Assembly (NCBI GenBank): GCA_902806565.1
Contig: CADCXA010000055.1
Coordinates: forward strand, 62,001-126,000
From: Hypoxylon rubiginosum
Lineage: Eukaryota > Ascomycota > Sordariomycetes > Xylariales > Hypoxylaceae
Direction: 5' to 3'
Length of the DNA stretch: 64,000 bases
Shown here: piece after piece, positions 55,078 through 64,000 of the stretch
Layout: each line of letters opens with the position of its first letter
Position numbering within the stretch: position 1 is the first letter of the stretch
Notes under the pieces: model-generated
Database searches by the model: none
The model's input: the letters and a program-made list of their open reading frames with translations, nothing else
What the model was told of the DNA's origin: nothing
Translations under genes and position numbers: made by a program

Positions 55078-57679
55078 CTATAGGCTAACCGGCTCCACGT
55101 TCTCATGGCTGTGTGTGCCATTTGTGAGAGACGTGCCATTAGCCAGCCCATCGCCGGCGGTGTTTGCTGCAACAAAGCCCTTCTGACTGGCTGTTCCCAT
55201 TCCAGACACGGCAGTCGGCGAAAACTCCGGGACTGTGGCAGACAACTGCGATTCGGAGGGGTATGCGTGGCCGTTTACACCGTTGGTTGTGGGCGATGTA
55301 ACGCCGTTTCCATTCACATAGGGTGAGAACTGCTGAGTATCCGTTCCGGCTGGTGAAAACATGGGAGCCGCTTCACTACCGTATGCGAAAACGTGGGGAT
55401 AATAGCCAAGCTGACTACTCCAAGGATGCCAGGCCGTGGGCCCGTCGTTTTGGGCGGTAGGGTGTCTCAGATGCATGTCGAGCACCCAGGGTTCCCATTT
55501 ATCACGGCGTCGCACTTTATCTTCTCCAGTTTCCGTCACAACAAGCTGAACATGGGGGGAATGTTCACAGGCTACGCGAACGACCTGATAATCCTGGGCG
55601 ATGTTTTGCATTCGCTTGAACGCTGTGATGACGGCCAAAGGAACAAAACCCTGAGAATCCATATGCTGCCGAAGATAAGTATCTTTGCAGAGGTTGTCAA
55701 TGGAAAAGTAGTAGTCCATTTGAGACCCGATGACGTGCAGAATATGCTGAGGGTCACTGTAGCCATATGGTGTGCTGGTGTGCGGGTACGCTGGCTCGTA
55801 CATGCCGACCGGCGGGAATGAACCGGTTCTCGAGGACTGATGTCTTCCGCCGCCCTGCGAGCGATTGTTGCCTGAGCTCGGCCGACTGCGATGGTGGTTT
55901 CCTGTTGTCTGGCCTTGAAACGGACCACCATACGACATTTGGGTATAACCATAATTTGGTTGTCGCAAGGATGGGTTGGTTGAGTAACCGTATCCCACCG
56001 AGCCCTGGGTATACTGAGATTGCGTGTGAGCAATTCCGTTCGAGACAGAATGGCCACCACGGCCGCGAGCACCACCTCGAGCGCGATCACTGCGGTTCGA
56101 GCCGTTCTGTCCTTGGAAACCGGGGTCTTTCAGATGGTGTACGCCGTTTTCTCTTACCGACTGCGAGGGCTTGGAAGACTCCTCAGCTCGCTGATTCGAG
56201 CTCCCGGCACGGACGGAGTTTGTCGGGCTTGTAATTCCAGGAACCTGGTCACCTAGATTCTGCTTCGGGACGTCTACCTTCGAGTTGGCCTAGAATCTAA
56301 ATTAATATGGATCTGTGCATCTATTTTTTATCGACCCGTTCACTTACCGAAGAAATTTCTCCCGAGGTCTTCCCTGCCGTTGGCTGTGCCAGCGGCTTTC
56401 GACCCTCACGGGACGTGGATATGTCAACAGATTGGCGCTTGGACGCTGCTGCCGAGGCAGATCCAGGAGCGACGCCATTCTCTTGAGCACGGTCTACACG
56501 GAGGTCAGTTTGCTGAACAAAAGATGTAGAGAAACGTGGTAAATTACCAGTCGGCGATGACTCGTTAGTAGCGTGGTTGTTCCTCGTGGCGCCGTCTCGT
56601 CCACCTCTAGAGCCACCTCCACGGCCGCCTCGTCCACCTCTTGATGGCAACGGCGTCTCGAAAGCCACCGTTGGAACATAGGGCACATGGACCCACTTCT
56701 CTTTCTGGCGAGGCTTGCTCGGACCAGTCTCCTCTTTCTTCTCCCTCTCGGGTTTCTCAGCATTGACCTGGGCCTTTAGGTCATTTGCTGCTGATTCAGG
56801 CGTCGGCCACGACAAAGTGTTACTTGCGGCCGGGCCTAGAGCCTCATAACCTGCCCGATCTTCTCCATTGGGACCCCTAAACCCTCTCGGGGCAGTTCTG
56901 CGCGAAGACTGATTGCCATTGCTTCGCGGTTGCTCGGTGTCCTTCTTGGTTCCCTTCACACCACCGGACAGCGCCCTGCTATGTGATGCAGGGGTATCGA
57001 CTCCATCGTTCTGAGCAGGTCTTTGCTTGTATTCCTGAGTGGTTGATTGCTGACCAGGAGCCGTGTCATTGGGATTTCGTGACGGCGTGGTTGTTGAGGA
57101 GGCTGCGGTAAATTTAGCAGCTCTCTGAGCCCAGGGGTTAACTGTTGGCAGTGGTGCATCGGACAACTCTTGCTTCGGAGTGATATCATCCTTTCTATCC
57201 TGGTCCTGGCTCTGCTCTGACTCCTTCTCAGCACCTTTGCCTTTTCTAGCCTTTCTGGTCTTCTTTCCATCACCAGCATCTGTAGCCTGCGATGTAAGTG
57301 TCTGGCCACGGCCGCGGCCACGGCGCTCTGTACCCTGTGGTATCATCTCACTCAGTGCCTTCTCAGTTCCTTGGGCTGGAAGGTTAGACTGTTGACCAGC
57401 TTTGTCGCCGGTAGAAACGCTGTCGGTATCGATACCACTTAAAGATTCTGGCTTAACCGATGAGCTTCGGGTATTCTGCGAGCCGTCGACTTCGTTGGAG
57501 GTCGTTGAGATTGCAACAGAGGGGGCGCGCGTACTCGGCGTAGGGGCGGCGTCTCGACTTTGGGTGCTCGTGGTTGACGGCGCTTGACTCTCAGTCGCAC
57601 TAGACTGGGAACCTGATGATTGCACCGTAGACTGGCCCTTGGCAGCCTGAGCGTAGGAAGGCGTTGCTGAGTTGGACAT
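55078..57679 (-). CDS. La-motif RNA-binding protein (LARP1/Sro9-like)
   Basis: Likely cytoplasmic RNA-binding protein of the LARP family, related to yeast Sro9/Slf1, which associate with translating ribosomes and mRNAs. Exons on the minus strand are 57679-56348 and 56289-55078 (58-bp intron), giving 847 aa. The La motif lies at about residues 622-705 (DYYFSIDNLCKDTYLRQHMD, then GFVPLAVITAFKRM). No RRM is seen after it. The long N-terminal half is Ser/Thr/Gln/Pro-rich with RGG-type clusters (GRGRGQ; SRGGRGGRGGGSRGGRDG; RARGGARGRGG), which could add RNA binding. The start MSNSATPSYAQAAKGQ was chosen because SYAQAAKG near the N-terminus is typical of fungal members; in-frame ATGs at 57826 and about 57742 would add 49 or 21 residues that look like leader. 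The tail is Asn/Ser/Thr-rich. Confidence 0.9.
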
Positions 57680-58673
57680 TGCTTCGGATTGCAATTTGGC
57701 GATAGCAACGCTCGTAAGTGGGTTTTGCACTTGTCCTGGCATATGTAACGAGGTACTCTTAGATTGGCGATATGTCGCGTACCTCCAATGAACGAGGTGA
57801 TATTTTACCCACGTCCACCAACGCACTGGACACTCAACAGCCCAGTAAGCACCTCACCTGTCAAAGGTGGCCTAGCCCTCCACAAATGTGAAATAGGTCG
57901 ATTGAGGTTCCAGGGGCGAGTGAATAGCTATCGACTCGAAATCGGCGCAAAATGGTGTGGTAGGGGCGGATGTTGGGTCGACGGCGGGAGAAAAAATAAA
58001 TAATATTCGCAGGCCAATAGTAGGGTTTCGCGTCGAAGTAGGTGCAAATCGTGATTGACGAGCTTTGAGACGAGCTCCCAGCAACGGGGTTTGTAAATAG
58101 ACCCAATCACAGGCAGCGACCAATTCTCAGCGGTGAATGCGGGGTGCAATCACCTGGGCAATAGACGTCCCGAAGTACAGCTGGACCAAAGAATGGTAGA
58201 GTGCAAGCTTGGGCGTTAGAAGATCTGTTCTTAAGGCAGAAGAGAAGGCCGACTGCTAACGATGGTTTGCTCTGGTGGCAGGTGGGTGACGGGGCCTCTG
58301 TCTTTCTAGGATTAGGAAGACTGGAGAGGGGGAGAAAAATTATTGAGGGAGAAACTTGACAAGTTATCCGAAAAAGATGACTGTGCTGGGGCTGCACCGG
58401 ATTTTTAGTTAAGGAACCGAAGCCGATGTGGCCTGACCAGGACCGAAATTCAACCTGTCAAGTTAGAAATCCCATAGATTTCGTCTTGGTCCGTGTCAGT
58501 AACAGTAACAATAAAATACCCAGTCGCAAGTTGGCGAGTTGGAGGAACCTTGGAAGTAGGAGAAGGGGGGAGCGGTTCGGTCCGTAAAAGGTCACCCACA
58601 AGTTTTGAGTATGTGAATATACCTAATGCGCAGGTAATACTGTGCTGTAATAGGCGTGAGACGTAGGCAGAGA

Positions 58674-58743
58674 CGTAGGTGTAGGCGTAGGCGTAGGCGC
58701 AGAGTGCAGAGTAGTGGTAGTGGTAGTGGTAGTGGTAGTGGTA
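58674..58743. repeat. Two adjacent hexanucleotide microsatellites
   Basis: GTAGGC-type units occupy about 58674-58699 with slight variation. After a short spacer, GTAGTG is repeated five and a half times at 58711-58743 without change. Confidence 0.85.
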
Positions 58744-59787
58744 AAGGGGAATGGAGGGGATGGGAGGGACTGGTGGACTGGGCAGATGTGAATAGTGGTA
58801 GAGGGAGGGAAAAAAAAAAGATATGTCCAACACCAGCACAAGCAGGATTTCGCAGGGACGAAGCGAAGAAAACTTGTCAAGCTTGTGTGATATAGATTTG
58901 CCTTCCTCTCTCCTCAGGGCTAAGAGTACACCAAGCACCTAGTACCGTAGGATTTAACAAATTGCAAGGTAAGGAGGGAGAAAAAGTGTTTGCAAATCGT
59001 GTAGGAGTAAATGTGTGTGTAAATGGGTTTTTTTTGTGTGCAGTAGAAAAAAAAAATAAGTTCCCCCCATCTCTCCTCCAAGGTCCCTTGCTAAGAAACC
59101 CGAAAAAAAAAATTCTACTTACCAAGGTAGCTAAGATCGGGTAGCCGGTGATTATAGCTTGTTAGGTAGGTACGGTAACTACGGATTTGTTTGGGAGAAA
59201 AAAAATCTGTTACTACTGTTACTCTTACTACCACCTACGTCGAATAAGTACGCTATGGAAGCTGCCGGTGGTCGATGGTGCCTACTACAACTGCTACATA
59301 CATGTAATGATGCTTGTAGTGCCTACTTGTAGCGCCTACATCTGTATGTACAGACATGGACTTATGCATTCGGATGAGCACTCGTTTATATCAATACCTC
59401 CATGTAACAATTCGTGTCCCTCCACGCACTCCTTATTACGCAAAAAAGGGTGCACAAAATTGATAGACCAATGTACCATAGGCATATGTGCATGCTGATT
59501 CAGTACCAGGTACTGCACCTAAAAAGGAAAACCCAGAGAATAGGGCAAATGTAACTTGTAAGGCATGTAAGGTACCTGTTCGTATAGCATGGAAGGCGTG
59601 GAAAGCATCCAATTACATGTTTTCTTACGGTACATCCTCAATGAGACTGATGCTACCTCAAATCCAAAGAAGGCCAGTCGTGTAAGTGGGTGTAAGTGGG
59701 TGTTGCTGTGTATGTTAAGTGGGATGTAAATGCTCGAGTTTTAGGAGAGTTCTTGTGTCGGTGGTCAAACTCTAGTCCCAATTAGGA

Positions 59788-59995
59788 AGGTGGAGAATGC
59801 GTATTCCAAATTAGGACAGGCTTATATAAGCAGTGGATCGGGGCTGGCTTTGCCAGGTCTGAGTGCCAGATTTGGATTCCAAGTTAGGATTTGCTTACCT
59901 AACCAGGTGTGGCCAAAGCGCCTAGGCAGGCCAGGACGGGCAGTGGTTTAGAATGCCAGGTTTGGAATACCAAGTTTAGCAACTTACATAAGCAA
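59788..59995. repeat. Three diverged copies of a local repeat
   Basis: Three segments share the order (G)(A)TTCCAA(A/G)TTAGGA... followed by CTTA(T/C)(A/C)TAAGC or CTTACCTAA: near 59800, 59877 and 59968, each preceded by a GCCAG(A/G)TTTGGA-like stretch in the last two. The spacing of 75-90 bp suggests an old tandem array that has decayed. Boundaries are approximate. Confidence 0.45.
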
Positions 59996-60092
59996 ACGCG
60001 CACAGGCCACCACGCAAAAGCCACATCCACAACCACATCTTTATTTTACACATATAGGACATCACATAGCGCGAAGGGGCGTCGTGTGACGA

Positions 60093-60144
60093 GTGCGTAT
60101 TTTTGCGGCGGCGGCGGCTTCGCCGCCGCCGCAAAAATACGCAC
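60093..60144. repeat. Perfect 24-bp inverted repeat with a 4-nt loop (52-nt hairpin)
   Basis: The left arm (60093-60116) is the exact reverse complement of the right arm (60121-60144); the loop is GCTT. Each arm combines GTGCGTATTTTT with a GCGGCGGCGGCG run. There is no reading frame, terminator context or flanking transposase to explain it. Confidence 0.95.
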
Positions 60145-60178
60145 GAGGAGCCGGCGGCCCTGAGCGCAACGGCCGGCT

Positions 60179-60275
60179 GTGGCTTTAGGTATGGCTTTGG
60201 GTATGGCTATAGGTGTGGCTTTGGGTGTGGCTTTGGGGATAAGGACAGGGGGATAGGGGGGGGACAGGGGGATAG
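60179..60275. repeat. Five 12-bp tandem units, then a 14-bp direct repeat
   Basis: Five units of the form TRTGGCTWTRGG run head to tail at 60179-60238. Just after them GGACAGGGGGATAG occurs twice, at 60243-60256 and 60262-60275. The G-rich strand is the plus strand throughout. The array starts about 35 bp after the 52-nt hairpin. Confidence 0.85.
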
Positions 60276-62957
60276 CCAATCAGAGCTCCTAAAACTCGAG
60301 CTTTTGTGTTCACCCAGAGGGAGGGGGGGACATCGGTTTACGAAATGCATTGGTAGGCAGATAGGCTACGACTCAATATATAAATAGGTACTCGTCTTCG
60401 AATATACATGCACATACCAAGTGCCTAATTAAGTTAGGAGGTATCCCCCGAACGCCTCGGCTCTAATTGCTACCTACTAGGTAGTACATAGTATGTTGTA
60501 TATGTCGACGCTTAAGTTAGGTTAGGTGCCTTAGATGGGCCAGATGGGCCAAGATGGGCTCGGCATCCAATGCGCGATTAGGTCGGCTACCTTCCGGGTA
60601 CCTATGCAACTTTCACTGCTAATCAAACAAGAGTTTTGGTCTTGTAGAAGAGGCACGTGCAACAACCCTAGCAACCTCTCCACGTTGTATGGAGAAGCTG
60701 AAGAAACCCACATCACTTTCAGTCTCAATTCAGTCTCAAAGTCTTAGAAGCCTGGAAGCTCATCACGCTTTGTGCACTGGCAACTGGTTCCTGGCTGGTT
60801 TGATCGATATGATGTGGATGTGGATGTGGACATGAGAGCAACTCTACGCTTCATGCTTCGAGAATAGGGGGCCAAGCTTTCAAGGAATTAAGGAATTACA
60901 AATGCGTTGTCTTGTGTTGCGTCGTATCGTCTAAGTTGTCAAAATGCTGCCAGACCTTACATATGTGTGTATGTGCCCAGTGTATGTATGTGCGTGGGTA
61001 TTTACCCTTTAATGTATCGTATCTACATTGGTAGGTTAGTCCGTTATAAGCCATACTTTTATGTATATAATAGATAACTCGGATTTAGCAACAGGCACAC
61101 GGCTTTTCCGACCTGCTAGGTTAGGTGTACATTATCGGCGTAGTTCTACAATTGGGCATGTCCTAAGTTCTCATGTTACCACCGGACGGTTCATTCGGCA
61201 GAAAGGGCACTGAAGACGCCGGGCAAGACCGGGCTTGGTCCTTGAACCAAAATGGCAACAAGTTGGTGGCTTACATCCATATGTCTGTCTACCTGTATCT
61301 CTGGTAGGTGTAGGTGCATGCTACCTTTCAACCATTCCATAGTAAGAAACCTGTTTATCATCTTTTGTCATGTTTGTCTGTGCCCCTCACGATGTGCGAT
61401 TTGCTACAGTACCAGATGAGTGAATGCATCTGAGTCGGCTTCGGTCTTATGCCCCCTTTATTCATTTACCATTTACCTTTAGAGCCTACTACATATCATG
61501 TATGTGTATGTACCTACGAGGCATGTATGCCAAACACGTACGTATAGCCACCATATGTATGTATGTACTTACCTCCTGGCTTAGGTTAGGCAGTTTTATT
61601 AAAGGGGGCATTGACTTAGGCTGAAGAGGGGGTACGACAACTCCAACGCCAACACCAACCAAACCCTCTTTTTAATATCTCTGCGCCTTGTACCTAGGAA
61701 GGACGGATCTTTGCTTTTTATCACGCAGTGTATGAGGCCTTCTTTTCTCAAATGACTCATTTATTTTTCATTGCTCTCCACGTGGGGGAGGAGGCGAGGG
61801 AGGGCAAGTCTCCCTTATATTTGCCAACCGAAGCACCCATAATTCTATCCCGTGTAAATGGAACTAACTTACTTCCATTTTTAGATCAACGAAACAGGTG
61901 AATGCATGGGTAAGATGTCTCAACGAACTCTTCTTGAATGGTATACCTACTACGTATGGATGATATCTTTCAGGTAGCTAGCTCAAGCTATTTAGAGGCG
62001 GACGACATGATTAGATGACGCGGTTTATACATAATATCCTTTCTCCCGGCTGGCTGTTTTGCTTATGCAGTGTTCTAGTCAATCCTCTGTTCTACGACGC
62101 GGTACAGCAATCGCCTGTTAATAAATGCATTTGTTACCTGCCCTGTCTGTGTCACATCGACGACCAACCACAAAAGTGATTGTATTGCTCCGTTTTCTTC
62201 ATTCGGTCATCCACCTGGCCGTACCACGGAGTCTTTGTGTCTAGGCCTCTGGCCTACACTCCGAATCGTCCCAACGCGTACCTCACGGGGGTTTCATCTC
62301 CTGTCCTACATATTCCGGGATCTAGGTAGATGACAAATACCAAATTATAGTAAATCGCTTGCGAACAAATATCTCTGACAAAAGTTTGGTTTCTATAATG
62401 TTCGAGACCTTTTCCTATTGCTACCATTCTTTAGCCACAGCTAAGCCGCTCTCGAGGTTTCGTTAGACTCGAGCAGTAGATGTTGAAGACTCCTCTAGGA
62501 GCTTCCAACACCTTTGAGTATGGGTAGAGATGCTTTGAGTATCTTGGCCGGGGCTCATAGCATTGAAAACCCCGAACCTGATCCCACAAATGGCTAGAAC
62601 ATAACCAATACTCTCATTAGACATCTGGAATTTCCACCGCCAAATTACGCTTCAGTTAAGATCAAGGGATGTTTAAAATCAGGGGCTCGCAAATCGCTTT
62701 ATGCTTCTCGAGTGCGCAATGGAGGTAAGCTGGGAAGTCTTATATATATCACTCCAGACCTTATCATAACGTCCAAATTATGTATCATCCTACAACATTC
62801 TAGATATTGGAATTATAACACGGAACTAACGCCAATGTTGACCGCGGAATTCCTCCTAGTCTGGTATAGCAGTCCGAATTTTCAAACCCGCTATGCAAGG
62901 CAAATACACTTCTAATCGCTGCGCGACAGAAACATGATAATGTACAATTAACGTGGC

Positions 62958-64000
62958 TTAGCCAGTCATCCAAGTCGCTGCTCTCCGCGCGCCGAAGCTG
63001 GTGGCGAGGCGGAGACCACTGGATCCCATCGGGAAGTAACTGACTAGGTACCAGAGAAGACATGCGATCTGGACGATCGCAGCCATCAAGGTGAGGATGG
63101 TGCTGTGTAGCTTCCGAGAAGTCAGCGTTTTGGCTTCGCCCTAGAGTGACGAATACATGACTCACCCCGACAGAGAAGTATATGGTCAACCCGATAGAGC
63201 CAAAGTAGGCTGCGGTAAAAGGTAGGCGGGATCCAGAAACCAGGTGCTTCGCATACGTCATGGGTCCCATCACAGCTGCGAAGGAAGAGAGAAATAGAAC
63301 CGAACCGAAGGACCATCTAAGAGTCGAGGGGCTGTCAGTCTACCATTTTGAACAGTATAACGGTATAGGTGTGGAAGCTGGAACAAGAAGTAGAAGGCGT
63401 CGTAGAAAGAAGGTTAGATCCACCGGGTTGATCACCCGTGTGGTTATGCAAGATTGATACATATGCAACAGCGGCTGCTTGCAGAGATCTTCACCTCATC
63501 CATAGTCGAAAGGGGGCTAAGGGGGGGTGTCTCTGGCCACGAGGACAGACGAGGCAGGGGTAACGGAAGCTGGGAAGCTAAGAGAGCCTTGGCCTTACAA
63601 GATGACAAATTTGCGAGGCTTGGTCATGAGGACTGGCCATAGAGCAAAGCAGAGAACGAAACAGGCGAGGGCGCCCAGATTGCAGGCGCCGAATATCAGC
63701 AATCGATCCCATCGGCTCACTAGGCGTAAGATCAAAATTCCATGTCAGTCTCCAGAGACCTATAGTGGGCCGCTTCGTCCATGTGCAACGGTGAAACGAA
63801 ACAGGGCGCACGGGAAATGCACATGTCGACCGTCATCTAAGGTACACTGCAAGGGCAGAACTAGATGGGGGTTGGGAACGACGAGGGAAGGATAGGACTC
63901 ACAGACAAACCATCCTTCCTCCTCTTCGCGACGGGTGCTCGCCGGTAGGGGGGCGCCGGCGCCCTCAGTGGTAGGCAGTTGCACATATCCGGCATCTCCA
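62958..64000 (-). CDS. SFT2-family Golgi vesicle transport protein (5' end beyond window)
   Basis: Four-span membrane protein of the Got1/Sft2 family, acting in fusion of endosome-derived vesicles with the late Golgi. Partial: exons on the minus strand are 64000-63903 (continuing outside), 63719-63599, 63316-63166 and 63110-62958, with introns of 183, 282 and 55 bp. The joined frame gives the family blocks GDAGYVQLPTTEGAGAPL, REEEEGWFVLSRWDRLLIFGACNLGALACF, PRKFVILWSFGSVLFL, MGPMTYAKHLVSGSRLPFTAAYFGSIGLTIYFSVG and LHSTILTLMAAIVQIACLLWYLVSYFPMGS, ending ARRAATWMTG. Each splice restores a hydrophobic segment or conserved block. About 50 N-terminal residues are expected to lie to the right of the window. 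Two of the introns are long for this genome. Confidence 0.93.

Larger units (their letters stand above)
57680..62957. other. Repeat-bearing intergenic region, 5.3 kb
   Basis: No recognisable gene. The left 0.7 kb is the promoter and leader of the La-motif gene. From 58.6 to 60.3 kb lie several simple and complex repeats listed separately: hexanucleotide runs, imperfect copies of a TTCCAA/AGTTAGGA element, a 52-nt hairpin and 12-bp tandem units. From 60.4 to 62.9 kb the DNA is AT-rich with short TATGTATG runs. Confidence 0.5.

Noticed and set aside
57680..57826. Longer N-terminus for the La-motif protein
   Set aside because: The family signature SYAQAAKG normally lies close to the N-terminus, so the start at 57679 is preferred. 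The upstream segment also holds possible leader splice signals.
1..64000. Secondary-metabolite cluster or transposon
   Set aside because: No polyketide synthase, peptide synthetase, terpene cyclase, transposase, reverse transcriptase or long terminal repeat was seen; the recognised genes are mostly housekeeping or regulatory.

Overview
The window is nuclear DNA of a filamentous ascomycete (Pezizomycotina, most likely a Sordariomycete). Evidence: coding regions are cut by short GT..AG introns (about 50-100 bp, often with a CTAAC/CTGAC-type branch site), intergenic space is generous, and the gene families are typical of filamentous fungi (Zn2Cys6 factor with a fungal regulatory domain, Nrg1/CSP-1-like C2H2 factor, chitin deacetylase with chitin-binding domains, fungal acetate kinase). 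Exon models below were joined by hand from splice signals, reading phase and remembered family sequence; none has been tested against RNA data.

Layout, left to right. 0.6-1.9 kb: mitochondrial ribosomal protein L2 (+). 2.9-4.2 kb: secreted chitin deacetylase (-). 7.1-8.5 kb: PAP2 lipid phosphatase (+). 9.3-9.4 kb: a U4 spliceosomal snRNA gene (+), recognised from conserved U4 blocks, followed at 9.9 kb by a tRNA-like sequence. 10.6-12.0 kb: casein kinase 2 regulatory subunit (-). 12.7-16.1 kb: RIC1 (-), divergent from a THOC3/TEX3-like WD40 protein (+, 16.7-18.1 kb). 19.4-22.4 kb: Zn2Cys6 transcription factor (+). 23.7-26.1 kb: a protein joining an uncharacterised basic N-terminal region to a glutathione S-transferase (+). 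28.3-30.4 kb: RS-rich, glycine/alanine-rich protein (+). 32.9-34.9 kb: splicing factor CLF1 (-), divergent from splicing factor PRP31 (+, 35.4-37.3 kb). 37.3-46.2 kb: about 9 kb without a recognisable gene. 46.2-47.0 kb: C2H2 factor resembling CSP-1/Nrg1 (+). 49.3-50.5 kb: acetate kinase (-). 50.5-55.1 kb: no recognisable gene. 55.1-57.7 kb: La-motif protein (-). 57.7-63.0 kb: repeat-bearing intergenic DNA with a perfect 52-nt hairpin. 63.0-64.0 kb: SFT2 Golgi membrane protein (-), running off the right edge.

Functional links. Several genes act in RNA metabolism: U4 snRNA, PRP31 (in other organisms it binds the U4 5' stem-loop), CLF1 (spliceosome scaffold, sharing a 472-bp divergent promoter region with PRP31), a THO-complex subunit and a La-motif RNA-binding protein. 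Two genes (RIC1, SFT2) belong to Golgi/endosome trafficking. These are mostly housekeeping genes, not a secondary-metabolite cluster; no PKS, NRPS, transposase or CRISPR was found. The most noteworthy items are the U4 gene, a possible alternative first exon of the CK2 beta gene, the GST fusion, a stop-free 105-bp intron inside PRP31, the 52-nt hairpin, and dispersed TAGGTA/TACCTA palindromes in intergenic DNA.
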